The notes below the pieces were generated by a model, which saw nothing but the letters and a program-made list of their open reading frames with translations, was not told the origin of the DNA and did no database searches. From NCBI GenBank assembly GCA_030043595.1, contig JASHXJ010000180.1, positions 1 through 16,642 of the forward strand: a stretch of 16,642 bases of DNA. Reading direction: 5' to 3'. Shown in pieces: positions 6,619-13,813 of this stretch (position 1 is its first letter; every line of letters starts with the position of its first letter). The position numbers and the translations under genes were made by a program. Source of the stretch: Trebonia sp. Lineage in GTDB: Bacteria; Actinomycetota; Actinomycetes; Streptosporangiales; Streptosporangiaceae.

Positions 6619-9125
6619 AGAAGGCCCAGCGGCCAGCGCAGGGACTCGTCTACGAAGGCGGACGCCCGAGAGAAGGAGAGATCCTGACCCGCAAGCCACT
6701 GCCCTTGTGGGACAGGATCAAATGGCTGGTGCTGCTAGCCGCGGTCTGGCTGATCCTGGTCTGGTCGGTCATGGCCAACGACCCGCTCGTCGGCTTCCTT
6801 GACGCTATGCGCATCGAGGTCAGGGTGGGGTGGTGGGTCTTCATCCTCGCCGGCCTCGAGGTCGTGCACCAGGTGCACTTCCTTCTCTGCGAGCACTCTG
6901 GGGCGTACAACCAGTTCTGGACGAACAAGTTCTTCGGCGGCCTGGAGCGGACGAGCAGCCGCAAGCTGTCGGCATGGACGCGGTTCCGGATCGGCCGGCT
7001 CATCCGGTGGGTGATCGTGGTCGCGGTCATCGCCATCCTCGCCGGCAAGATCATGCACGACCCGCCGGTCCTGGCGCTGGTGCTGGTACCGTCCATCGTC
7101 TGGCACGCGCTGCCGACCGTCATCCAGTACGCCTTCCTCCTGTTCTCCACGGTCGCCCAGTTCGCGCTGCTGTTCTGGTTCCTGTCCCGGGGCGGCGTGG
7201 ACGTCTACTACCCGGACGACATCAAGACCAGGTTCTCCGATGTCTGGGGCCAGGACCACGTCCTTGAGCGGGTGAAGGAGAACATCATCTTCCTGGAGAA
7301 CCCGGAAGTGGTGGAGGACCGCGGCGGCTATGTACCGGGCGGCATCCTGCTCTGGGGTCCGCCGGGCACCGGTAAGACGCTGATGGCCGAGGCGGTCGCC
7401 GGCGAGACCGGCAAGCCGTACGTCTTCGTCGACCCGGGTGCGTTCATCAACATGTTCTTCGGCGTCGGCATCCTGAAGGTGAAGGGGCTGTTCCGCAAGC
7501 TGCGCAAGCTCGCCCTGCGGTACGGCGGCGTGATCGTCTTCTTCGACGAGGCGGACTCACTCGGCAACCGCGGCATGATCACGCAGGGTGTCCCGGGCGG
7601 GGGCGGCGGGACCTCGACACCCGCGTTCGCCCGGGACAGCTGCAACGGATTCTCTTACCTGTCCAGCGACACGCAGATGCGGCTCATGCGCGAGGCGATG
7701 GCCTCCGGTCTGACCGACCCCGAATCCGGGACCCGCGCCCGGCGGTATCCGCAGATCATCGGGGCCGGGCTGAACGGCGGCGGCATGGGCGGCGGCATGG
7801 GCACGCTGCAGGCCCTGCTCGCCGAGCTGTCCGGGCTGAAGAAGCCGCGCGGCTTTGTCAACCGGGTGGTCCGGCGCGCCCTGGGCATGCGGCCGAAGCC
7901 GCCGCCGCACTACCGCATCCTGGTGATGATGGCGACCAACATGCCATCCGCACTGGACGAGGCGCTGCTGCGGCCGGGCCGCATCGACCGCATCTACCGG
8001 GTCGGCTATCCGTCCAAGGCCGGCCGGATCCGGACATACGAGGGCTACTTCGCCAAGGTGCAGCACGAGCTGACCCCCCAGCAGATCGACAAGCTCGCCA
8101 CCATCACCCCGTACTCGACGGGCGCCAGCATCAAGGACCTCGTCAACGAGGCCCTGATCATCGCGATCAGGGACGGCCGCGACGTCATCACGTACCAGGA
8201 CGTGATCAAGGCCAAGCAGCTCAAGCAGTTCGGGCCGCCGGAGGACGTCGAGTACATCGAGCGGGAGCGGCACGCGGTCGCGATCCACGAGGCATGTCAC
8301 GCGGTGGTGGCCTACCGGACACAGCAGCACCTGGAGATCGACCTCGCCACGATCGAGAAGGGCAGCTACTTCCTCGGCATGGTGGCGAGCATCAAGCCGG
8401 AGGATCAGTTCACCCGGTGGCGCAGCGAGTTCGAGGCGGACATCCTGACGTCGCTCGCCTCGCTGGCCGGCGAGCGGATGTTCTTCGAGACCGACAGCTC
8501 CTCTGGCGTGTCTGGTGATCTTGACTCGGCTACCTCCGTAGCGGCGCAAATGGAGGCCTTTTACGGAATGGGGCAGACCGTCTCGTCGCTCTTGACGAGC
8601 CAGCGCCTCGAGGTGGGTACACCGGGCGGCCGCGGGAAGGGCAGCCAGGAGGATTCCAACACGCAGGCCAGGCGCTTGCTCGCCGACCGGATCGAGGACA
8701 ACCTGTCCGTGCTGCTTGTCCGGGCCGAGGCGATCCTGCGCGAGAACGAGCGGTACGTGCTCGCGCTCGCACACGCGCTGGAGACGCACAAGACGCTGAG
8801 CGGCGAGGATGTCACCGCGGTCTTCGAGGGCCTGCGCGGTCCGCTGGTGAACGGCGCGCCGTACGCAGACGACGAGTTCATCGCCCGGCTGCGCGAGTAC
8901 CACGGGGCCGCGGTTCACGCGCACCAGGAGCACAGCCACCCTGACCTTCCGCTTCCCATCGCGGCTCCGGCCGTGACGGCCGGCATCCTCGGGGACGGAT
9001 ACGGCAGGCCCGCCATCGGTTCAGCCAACGGGGACGGACCGCTGTCCGCGCCGACGTACGAGCCGCCGAGGTACGGACCGCCGCCGTCGTCCCCGCCGGA
9101 CGGATCGGCTGACGGGCACTCCTGA
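6615..9125 (+). CDS. Atypical membrane-anchored FtsH-like AAA+ zinc metalloprotease
   Basis: 836 residues; ATP-driven unfolding and proteolysis at the membrane. The start is ATG 6615, overlapping the lipoprotein stop by 4 bp, with GGGAG at 6604-6608; the frame is open upstream but only as a shadow of the lipoprotein gene. About five TM segments lie in residues 34-192, unlike the usual two of FtsH. The AAA domain (about 205-540) has Walker A GPPGTGKT (K254), pore loop MFFGVG (280-285) as in FtsH, Walker B VIVFFDEAD (D311, E312) and the second region of homology MATNMPSALDEALLRPGR with Arg fingers R453/R456. About 85 extra Gly-rich residues lie between Walker B and that region. The M41 peptidase part has HEACH (H558, E559, H562) and GDLDSAT (D635, probable third zinc ligand). 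The C-terminus from about 765 is Pro/Gly-rich and probably disordered. It is likely a paralogue, not housekeeping FtsH. Confidence 0.9.
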   Translation: MKKAQRPAQGLVYEGGRPREGEILTRKPLPLWDRIKWLVLLAAVWLILVWSVMANDPLVGFLDAMRIEVRVGWWVFILAGLEVVHQVHFLLCEHSGAYNQFWTNKFFGGLERTSSRKLSAWTRFRIGRLIRWVIVVAVIAILAGKIMHDPPVLALVLVPSIVWHALPTVIQYAFLLFSTVAQFALLFWFLSRGGVDVYYPDDIKTRFSDVWGQDHVLERVKENIIFLENPEVVEDRGGYVPGGILLWGPPGTGKTLMAEAVAGETGKPYVFVDPGAFINMFFGVGILKVKGLFRKLRKLALRYGGVIVFFDEADSLGNRGMITQGVPGGGGGTSTPAFARDSCNGFSYLSSDTQMRLMREAMASGLTDPESGTRARRYPQIIGAGLNGGGMGGGMGTLQALLAELSGLKKPRGFVNRVVRRALGMRPKPPPHYRILVMMATNMPSALDEALLRPGRIDRIYRVGYPSKAGRIRTYEGYFAKVQHELTPQQIDKLATITPYSTGASIKDLVNEALIIAIRDGRDVITYQDVIKAKQLKQFGPPEDVEYIERERHAVAIHEACHAVVAYRTQQHLEIDLATIEKGSYFLGMVASIKPEDQFTRWRSEFEADILTSLASLAGERMFFETDSSSGVSGDLDSATSVAAQMEAFYGMGQTVSSLLTSQRLEVGTPGGRGKGSQEDSNTQARRLLADRIEDNLSVLLVRAEAILRENERYVLALAHALETHKTLSGEDVTAVFEGLRGPLVNGAPYADDEFIARLREYHGAAVHAHQEHSHPDLPLPIAAPAVTAGILGDGYGRPAIGSANGDGPLSAPTYEPPRYGPPPSSPPDGSADGHS

Positions 9126-9127
9126 CG

Positions 9128-9664
9128 GTGCGGGCAGGGCACCGTGTCCGGCTCGCGGTCAACCTGGCCAACGGCTCGACGCTGGCCGGCGCGGGTATCG
9201 CGCTGGCCGGCGGCGCCCGGCTCGCGCAGGCTCCGGACGGGCTCCTGACCGGCACTGGTTACCGGCTGCCCGTCCCCGCCGTCCCTGCGTTCACCATGGG
9301 CTGCGTGATCGTTACGCGCCGGGACTCGCTGCCACCGGACACCGCGCTGTTCCGGCACGAGGCACGCCACACCACCCAGTACGCCTGGTGCGGCGGGCTG
9401 CTGATGCTCCCGCTCTACTTCGCCGCGGCGGGCGCGTCCTGGGTGCTCAGCGGTGACTTTGGCGCATGGAACATGTTCGAGCGTCTTGCCGGACTCGCCG
9501 ACGGAGGCTACGCTGACCATCCGCTGCGCCCCGCGCTGCGTTCCGTGCTGCGGCGAGTTCGCGGAGCTAACGAGACAGGCCAGCCAGCAGCCGTTCGCGG
9601 TGACCGCGGTCCCGGTCCGGAACCAGCCGGACGTGCCGGACCGAGCGCCACCGCTTCCCCGTGA
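9128..9664 (+). CDS. Small HExxH-motif protein, putative metallopeptidase
   Basis: 178 residues from a GTG at 9128, 2 bp after the protease gene's stop, so almost certainly cotranscribed and reinitiated. It has no clear Shine-Dalgarno. The core has FRHEARHTTQYAW (H77, E78, H81), then a hydrophobic segment at about 89-107 and NMFERLAGLADGGY, where E118 could be a third metal ligand as in gluzincins. A weaker hydrophobic stretch is at about 18-30. I believe HEARH proteins of this shape are a recurrent uncharacterised actinobacterial family; peptidase activity is inferred from the motif only. The last 30 or so residues are Gly/Pro/Arg-rich and overlap the end of the convergent cyclotransferase-like gene by 98 bp, so this tail may be unconserved. 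The neighbouring FtsH-like protease and lipoprotein suggest a joint envelope proteolysis role. Confidence 0.7.
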   Translation: MRAGHRVRLAVNLANGSTLAGAGIALAGGARLAQAPDGLLTGTGYRLPVPAVPAFTMGCVIVTRRDSLPPDTALFRHEARHTTQYAWCGGLLMLPLYFAAAGASWVLSGDFGAWNMFERLAGLADGGYADHPLRPALRSVLRRVRGANETGQPAAVRGDRGPGPEPAGRAGPSATASP

Positions 9665-10304
9665 GCAGGAACTCACCCGGCCGGGCAAGCGCGGCGATCC
9701 CGTTCATGATCGCCTGCTGATCCCGCCAGTGCCCTTCGGCCGCGGCGTGCGCGTCCGCCACGTCGGTGACCTCGCCGGTCGCGAGGTCTATCCCCGCCAG
9801 GCACGTGGTCCCTGCGACGTTGGCCCAGACCAGGCCGCCGGACCAGGCAAGGTCGTTCAGTCCGCGCACCCGGGCGCCCTGGCACCGGACCTGCACGACC
9901 GCGACCGGAGCAAGCCGGACCGGCTCGCGGCGGACCAGTTCGCTTGTGCCGTCGCTCGTCACCACCTCGTCGCCAGCCGCGCACATTCCCCAGCCCGCAC
10001 GGTTGTAGGGGATCCGTTCGCGCAGGGTCAGCGTGGCCGCGTCCCACTGCAGCGCCACCCGCTCCTGCCAGGTGAGCTGCCAGATTCCGGCACCCACCTG
10101 GCAGATGCCCTCGCCAAAGAGCTGATCGGGAACGTGTGCCTGTGCCGCGACCGTGTCCGCGCCGAACTGGTACCGGCGCAGCGTCGACTGGCCGGACAGC
10201 CCGGTGGACTCCCACACCGTGTCGCCGACGGCGATCAGGCCCTGGGTGAACCCGCGCTCCGGATGCGGCGCTCGCCGCACCACCTGGACCCGGTGAAACC
10301 GCAC
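9567..10304 (-). CDS. Glutaminyl-peptide cyclotransferase-like beta-propeller protein
   Basis: 245 residues, matching the five-bladed propeller family of plant/bacterial glutaminyl cyclases, which turn N-terminal Gln into pyroglutamate. Visible family signatures in order: HPERGFTQGL (14-23), ESTGLSGQSTLRR (32-44), LFGEGI (62-67), WQLTW (75-79), YNRAGWGM, TSDGT, RGLNDLAW, VWANV and a C-terminal NGIAA...FLLTGKRW. The acidic residues in ESTG and GEG are the conserved ones. There is no signal peptide, although many relatives are exported, so it seems cytosolic unless the start is wrong. The GTG at 10304 has no Shine-Dalgarno but has GATAAT 6 nt upstream, a leaderless layout. It is divergent from purU and overlaps the HEARH gene tail to tail by 98 bp. 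No functional link to either is evident. Confidence 0.82.
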   Translation of the reverse strand: MRFHRVQVVRRAPHPERGFTQGLIAVGDTVWESTGLSGQSTLRRYQFGADTVAAQAHVPDQLFGEGICQVGAGIWQLTWQERVALQWDAATLTLRERIPYNRAGWGMCAAGDEVVTSDGTSELVRREPVRLAPVAVVQVRCQGARVRGLNDLAWSGGLVWANVAGTTCLAGIDLATGEVTDVADAHAAAEGHWRDQQAIMNGIAALARPGEFLLTGKRWRSVRHVRLVPDRDRGHRERLLAGLSR

Positions 10305-10310
10305 CTCGTG

Positions 10311-10316
10311 ATTATC
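10311..10316 (-). promoter_or_regulatory. Putative -10 box (GATAAT) for the cyclotransferase-like gene
   Basis: Read on the minus strand, GATAAT is close to TATAAT and ends 6 nt before the GTG at 10304. Together with the missing ribosome site this suggests a leaderless mRNA. No matching -35 was found. Confidence 0.4.
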
Positions 10317-10366
10317 CCGGCATACCCGCTTGACTTCGCGGGCGGCCGTCGCGAAGGTAGGGAGTC

Positions 10367-11239
10367 ATGAGCGACGAGGAGCGCACAGGCCTGGAGTTCA
10401 TCCTGACCCTGTCGTGCCCTGACAAGCCCGGCATCGTCTACGCGGTGTCAAGCTTCCTTGTGCAGCACTCGGGCAACATCATCGCCAGCCAGCAGTACGG
10501 CACGCCGGACGACAGCCGGTTCTTCATGCGGGTGCACTTCGCGGTGCCGCAGCCAGGCCGTACCGTTGCCGAACTCGAGCGGGACTTCACCTGGGTCGCC
10601 GAGGCGTTCCACATGTCCTGGCGCCTGCACGACACGTCGGCGCGGATCCGGACGCTGCTGATGGTCTCCAGGCTCGGGCACTGCCTCAACGACCTGCTGT
10701 TCCGGTGGAAGAGCGGCTCACTCCCGGTCGACCTCGTCGGCGTGGTCTCCAACCACGAGGACTTCCGTGACCTCACCGAGTCCTACCGGCTCCCGTACCA
10801 CCACATCCCGGTGACTCCGCAGACCAAGCCGGCCGCCGAGGCGACGCTGCTGTCGCTCATCGACGAGACCGAGACCGAGTTGATCGTGCTGGCCCGCTAC
10901 ATGCAGATTCTCTCGCCCGAAGTATGCAAGCGGGTCGAGGGCCGGATGATCAACATCCACCACTCGTTCCTGCCGAGCTTCAAGGGCGCTAAGCCGTACC
11001 ACCAGGCGTACGCCAAGGGCGTCAAGCTGGTCGGCGCGACGGCGCACTATGTCACGCCGGACCTCGACGAGGGACCGATCATCGAGCAGGACGTGATGCG
11101 CGTCGACCACACCTACCCGCCGCAGCGGCTCGCTGAGGCGGGCCGTGACGTAGAGGCGCAGGTACTCGCCCGGGCAGTCACCTGGCACGCCGAGCACCGG
11201 GTCCTGCTGAACGGCAACCGCACGGTCATCCTGCACTGA
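10367..11239 (+). CDS. purU: Formyltetrahydrofolate deformylase PurU
   Basis: 290 residues, the usual length; hydrolyses 10-formyltetrahydrofolate to formate and tetrahydrofolate in the cytosol, balancing one-carbon units and supplying formate for purine synthesis. An N-terminal ACT domain (about 9-88: LSCPDKPGIVYAVSSFL, GNIIASQQY, FFMRVHF) is followed by the formyltransferase fold: MVSRLGHCLNDLLFRW, VVSNHEDF, YHHIPVT, ELIVLARYMQILS. The catalytic triad is present by comparison with GAR transformylase: N196 and H198 in INIHHSFLPSF and D234 in TPDLDEGP. The ATG at 10367 is preceded by GGGAG very close by and by GAAGG at a better distance. It lies divergent from the cyclotransferase-like gene across 62 bp. 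Its end overlaps the end of the HNH gene by 14 bp. Confidence 0.96.
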   Translation: MSDEERTGLEFILTLSCPDKPGIVYAVSSFLVQHSGNIIASQQYGTPDDSRFFMRVHFAVPQPGRTVAELERDFTWVAEAFHMSWRLHDTSARIRTLLMVSRLGHCLNDLLFRWKSGSLPVDLVGVVSNHEDFRDLTESYRLPYHHIPVTPQTKPAAEATLLSLIDETETELIVLARYMQILSPEVCKRVEGRMINIHHSFLPSFKGAKPYHQAYAKGVKLVGATAHYVTPDLDEGPIIEQDVMRVDHTYPPQRLAEAGRDVEAQVLARAVTWHAEHRVLLNGNRTVILH

Positions 11240-12704
11240 CGCGAGCGTTGGCGAAGCAGGTCCAGATGGCCAGGTTGAGGTCGAGTCGCTCGCCGGAGTG
11301 CGGCGGGATGATCGTGGACGGGGTGATGACCGCGTCGTGGCACGCGGTGATGCAGTCAGCGGAGCTTTCCGGTAGCGGCGGACTGGCAGGTATCAGCCTG
11401 CCGTCTTTCTCGTAGAAGGCGAATCCGCCGCCGACCGCGGCGATCACGATGCCCTTGTCGTGCACGAGCGAGTGGTGCCGCTTGCACAGGCAGATGAGGT
11501 TGGTGAGTTTCGTCTCGCCGCCGTTGGCCCAGAACACGATGTGGTGCAGGTCGATGCGGCGTGACTCGCAGCCGGGGAAACGGCAGCGGTACCTGTCGCG
11601 TTCGCGGGCCGCCCGTCGCAGCGCCGCCGACGGCTTGCGCGTTCGGCGGCCGACGTTCAGGAGATTGCCGCTGGCGTCGTGGAACATCGCGCTGATGGTG
11701 GCGCTGCAGGCGATCATCTGCAAGGTGACAGGGCTGAGGGCCAGGCCATCCTCGACGTGGCAGCGCATCGCGTATGCCGGGTGAGTGACCGGGAGCGCAG
11801 CATCGTCCGGCCGCGTTTCCGCGGAAACGCCGACGTCATCGGTGACGCTGATGGCGCCGGTGCCGGCATGGATGATCACGTGGTACGTGTCGGGGTTGTC
11901 GGCCTCGGCAGCCCGGCCGCTGAGGTAGCCGCCGCAGATCCCGACGATGGCATCGGCCATGTCCTCGGCCGGGGTCTTCTCCCGCTGCCAGGGCGGGTTC
12001 TCCCCGTCCCAGACGATCCCGTCGCTGCCGTCCTGCTGTCTGAGGTTCTCCGCCCGCGACCGGGCGGGGCCGCCGTCGGCGGGGTCGTGCGGGTGCTCGA
12101 CGTCGTTGGTCCAGGCACGGATCGCCTGCAGCACGACAGCGCCCTCAGCCGGCGGCAGCCAGAGGGTGATGCCGATCGCCTTGTCCTCGTCGTACCGCCA
12201 GGTCAGCTTCCTGCGGCGGCTCACCTCCTGCTGCTCCTCCCGCGACACCCGCCGATGTGCCTGGGCGAACCGCTCCAGCTGGTTCGCTGTCATCGGGCCG
12301 GCCATCTCGACGAGGTCATGTTCGGTTTCCGGGGTGGCGATCCGGGTCAGGGCACGAACCTTCGCATACGACAGCCGCCCGGCCGCGAACTCCCCGCGGA
12401 TCAACGGCAAGGTGCCCAGCAGCCGCGCCACCCGGACGTGCTCGCGGGCGGTGCCGGAGGCGATCTGGCACTTCCACGACAGCCAGGCAGCGCACGAGGG
12501 CACCTCCCACGACGCCCAGCCCTGCCGGGCGTCGAAGTCGGCGACTAGCAGCAGGAACTGACAGGTCGCGGCGGTCAGGTGCCCGGCCAGCTCGCAGATG
12601 CGGGCCTCCAGATGCTCTATCGGCATCGACATGGGGTCATTGGTGGAACAGGGAATCACATCCGTGTTCCAGGCAGGTTTCCACGGAACGAGAAGCTCGG
12701 TCAT
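11226..12704 (-). CDS. DUF222 / HNH endonuclease-family protein (13E12 repeat type)
   Basis: 492 residues from the ATG at 12704. The N-terminal two thirds is the DUF222 helical domain (EARICELAGHLTAATCQFLL, GWASWEVPSCAAWLSW, AREHVRVARLLGTLP, LSYAKVRALTRIA, RYDEDKAIGITLWLPP). The C-terminal HNH nuclease module, about 374-418, has C374/C379, LHHIVFW (H387, H388), N in LTNLICLC and KRHH (H410, H411); the Cys pairs probably bind a structural zinc. Such genes are multicopy in actinobacteria (the 13E12 repeat family of mycobacteria), and their role is unclear: homing-like or defence nuclease are both guesses. The start is uncertain. ATG 12704 lacks a Shine-Dalgarno but has TAAAAT 7 nt upstream; ATG 12734 is an alternative, and a TTG at 12806 is unlikely. 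A TTTCCGCGGAAA palindrome lies inside the gene, reading VSAET. Confidence 0.9.
   Translation of the reverse strand: MTELLVPWKPAWNTDVIPCSTNDPMSMPIEHLEARICELAGHLTAATCQFLLLVADFDARQGWASWEVPSCAAWLSWKCQIASGTAREHVRVARLLGTLPLIRGEFAAGRLSYAKVRALTRIATPETEHDLVEMAGPMTANQLERFAQAHRRVSREEQQEVSRRRKLTWRYDEDKAIGITLWLPPAEGAVVLQAIRAWTNDVEHPHDPADGGPARSRAENLRQQDGSDGIVWDGENPPWQREKTPAEDMADAIVGICGGYLSGRAAEADNPDTYHVIIHAGTGAISVTDDVGVSAETRPDDAALPVTHPAYAMRCHVEDGLALSPVTLQMIACSATISAMFHDASGNLLNVGRRTRKPSAALRRAARERDRYRCRFPGCESRRIDLHHIVFWANGGETKLTNLICLCKRHHSLVHDKGIVIAAVGGGFAFYEKDGRLIPASPPLPESSADCITACHDAVITPSTIIPPHSGERLDLNLAIWTCFANARVSAG
11814..11829. repeat. Palindrome CGTTTCCGCGGAAACG, copy 1 (inside the HNH gene)
   Basis: A perfect 16-bp palindrome, the first of three identical copies in 1.1 kb. 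Within the gene it encodes V-S-A-E-T. Confidence 0.9.
12676..12690. repeat. Degenerate copy of the TTTCCGCGGAAA palindrome
   Basis: GGTTTCCACGGAACG resembles the 16-bp palindrome with a central G-to-A change and one A missing. It falls in the first codons of the HNH gene. It could be chance. Confidence 0.35.
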
Positions 12705-12711
12705 GTATTCG

Positions 12712-12717
12712 ATTTTA
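12712..12717 (-). promoter_or_regulatory. Putative -10 box (TAAAAT) for the HNH gene
   Basis: On the minus strand TAAAAT fits TANNNT and ends 7 nt before the ATG at 12704. With no ribosome site visible this suggests leaderless expression from 12704. It lies 29 bp downstream of a perfect palindrome (12747-12762), which is well placed to act as an operator. Confidence 0.5.
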
Positions 12718-12746
12718 TCGTGGACGTCTGACATTCGGCCCGACGG

Positions 12747-12762
12747 CGTTTCCGCGGAAACG
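12747..12762. repeat. Palindrome CGTTTCCGCGGAAACG, copy 2 (upstream of the HNH gene)
   Basis: Identical to the copies at 11814 and 12869. It lies about where a -35 or upstream operator for the HNH promoter would be. It is offset from copy 1 by 933 bp, a multiple of three, so it would also read VSAET if translation began further upstream. Confidence 0.9.
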
Positions 12763-12791
12763 AGGAAGCTGGGCCGCAGGAGACGGCCCGG

Positions 12792-12825
12792 TCCGTTCGG
12801 AATCAAGATCTTTTTCCCGAACGGA
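12792..12825. repeat. 34-bp near-palindrome
   Basis: Outer arms TCCGTTCGG (12792-12800) and CCGAACGGA (12817-12825) are perfect 9-bp complements. The 16-nt centre contains the palindrome AAGATCTT exactly on the symmetry axis; 28 of 34 positions are symmetric. There is no U-run after it on the minus strand, so a protein-binding site is likelier than a terminator. Confidence 0.8.
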
Positions 12826-12868
12826 TGCGGCTGACTGCCCTGCCCATGCTTTCCGCGGCATGTGCGCG

Positions 12869-12884
12869 CGTTTCCGCGGAAACG
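12869..12884. repeat. Palindrome CGTTTCCGCGGAAACG, copy 3 (just past the sulfotransferase stop)
   Basis: Third identical 16-bp copy, 20 bp beyond the sulfotransferase stop in its direction of transcription, with a partial copy (TTTCCGCGG) beside it at 12850-12858. Confidence 0.9.
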
Positions 12885-12904
12885 CTCACCATCGGGGTCG
12901 TAGG

Positions 12905-13807
12905 TCAGGGATCCGTGCGCCTTGGCGAGTGGAGCCAGCTCAGCGCGTCGGCGGGCGCTAGCTGAGCGGCACGCGCACGGTAGGCGGCGATCTCTTCGCC
13001 GCTGAGGATCTCGTGCCCCGCGCCGGACGTGCCCCGGCGGAAGAACGCGGCGTTGTTCTTGAAAATCCCTGTCGTTGGCACGAGGTTGTCCGCGTTTGAC
13101 CGCATGCCCTCAAACGTGGCCGCCTGTACCAGGGTGGGCCAGTCTTCTTCAGGGACGGTCATCCCGAACCGCGCGGCGAGCCGGTGCATCTGCCCCGGCA
13201 GATCTGCCAGCAGGTCGCCATAGTGCACTAGCAGCACGTTCGGCTCATCGCGCCGCGACCACGCGTCCGTCAGATGCCACATGAAGCCGGGCAGCGAGTC
13301 CATGGACTCGCGCGGATCGGCATCTTTCGCGATCCAGCCGAGCAGCCAGTCATGCAGCGGCTTGCGCGGCCGCGAGGGCTCCGCCGGCTCGAGCTGACCG
13401 GTCAGCTGCCGGACGCGTGCCCGGTCGATGTTCTCGCTCTGGTGGTACAGCGATACAGCCGCGTCAAGTGGATGCCGCGCTGTCACGATGTACGTTGCGC
13501 GCGGGTCGAGCGGAATCCCGTCAAGCGGCGTGTGGGTCTTGATGAACCGCCGGTGCTGCTGGGCGGCTAGCTGGGCATACACCTCGGCACGAGGCACGAT
13601 CAGGTGATCGAGCCAGGGCGAGAGCTGAGCGAGGGGAGCAGGAAGCTCTGGCGACTGGAAGATCAGCAGCGCACAGATCGCCTGGACCCATGTCGTCCCT
13701 GTCTTGGACCGTGTGCTGATAACGATGTCGCCGTCCCGGAAGGGGAAGCCCAGCCACCGTGCGCTGTCCTCTTCTGGCGACTGGTAACGTACCGGGGTGC
13801 TGGCCAC
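12905..13807 (-). CDS. PAPS-dependent sulfotransferase-family protein
   Basis: 300 residues, typical for the cytosolic sulfotransferase (Sulfotransfer_1) fold, which moves a sulfo group from PAPS to a hydroxyl or amine. The 5'-phosphosulfate loop is TRSKTGTTW (32-40, K35; classic form PKSGTTW). The 3'-phosphate site is ARHPLDAAVSLYHQ (R111, S119), and the likely catalytic His is H92 in IKTHTPLD. A late FFRRGTSGAGHE corresponds to the RKGxxGDWKN end motif, though its Trp and Lys are replaced. The acceptor cannot be read. The GTG at 13807 lacks a Shine-Dalgarno. It lies 19 bp after proS on the same strand, so it is likely cotranscribed, although a TACGCT box 6 nt upstream of the GTG could give it its own leaderless start. 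Confidence 0.88.
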   Translation of the reverse strand: MASTPVRYQSPEEDSARWLGFPFRDGDIVISTRSKTGTTWVQAICALLIFQSPELPAPLAQLSPWLDHLIVPRAEVYAQLAAQQHRRFIKTHTPLDGIPLDPRATYIVTARHPLDAAVSLYHQSENIDRARVRQLTGQLEPAEPSRPRKPLHDWLLGWIAKDADPRESMDSLPGFMWHLTDAWSRRDEPNVLLVHYGDLLADLPGQMHRLAARFGMTVPEEDWPTLVQAATFEGMRSNADNLVPTTGIFKNNAAFFRRGTSGAGHEILSGEEIAAYRARAAQLAPADALSWLHSPRRTDP

Positions 13808-13813
13808 CCGAAG

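Larger units (their letters stand above)
12705..12904. other. Palindrome-rich intergenic region between HNH and sulfotransferase genes
   Basis: 200 bp between two minus-strand genes. It holds two perfect CGTTTCCGCGGAAACG palindromes, a partial one (TTTCCGCGG at 12850-12858), a 34-bp near-palindrome and a likely -10 box for the HNH gene. It is lower in GC than its surroundings. I see no terminator with a U-tract for the sulfotransferase gene. Confidence 0.7.

Noticed and set aside
10330..10335. TTGACT as a -35 for purU
   Set aside because: No acceptable -10 hexamer is found 16-19 bp downstream.
12705..12806. HNH gene starting at the TTG at 12806
   Set aside because: The extra 34 residues would span the palindromes and show no DUF222 similarity; ATG 12704, or possibly 12734, fits better.
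12792..12825. Near-palindrome as a rho-independent terminator of the sulfotransferase gene
   Set aside because: No U-tract follows the hairpin on the minus strand, and the loop region is itself palindromic.
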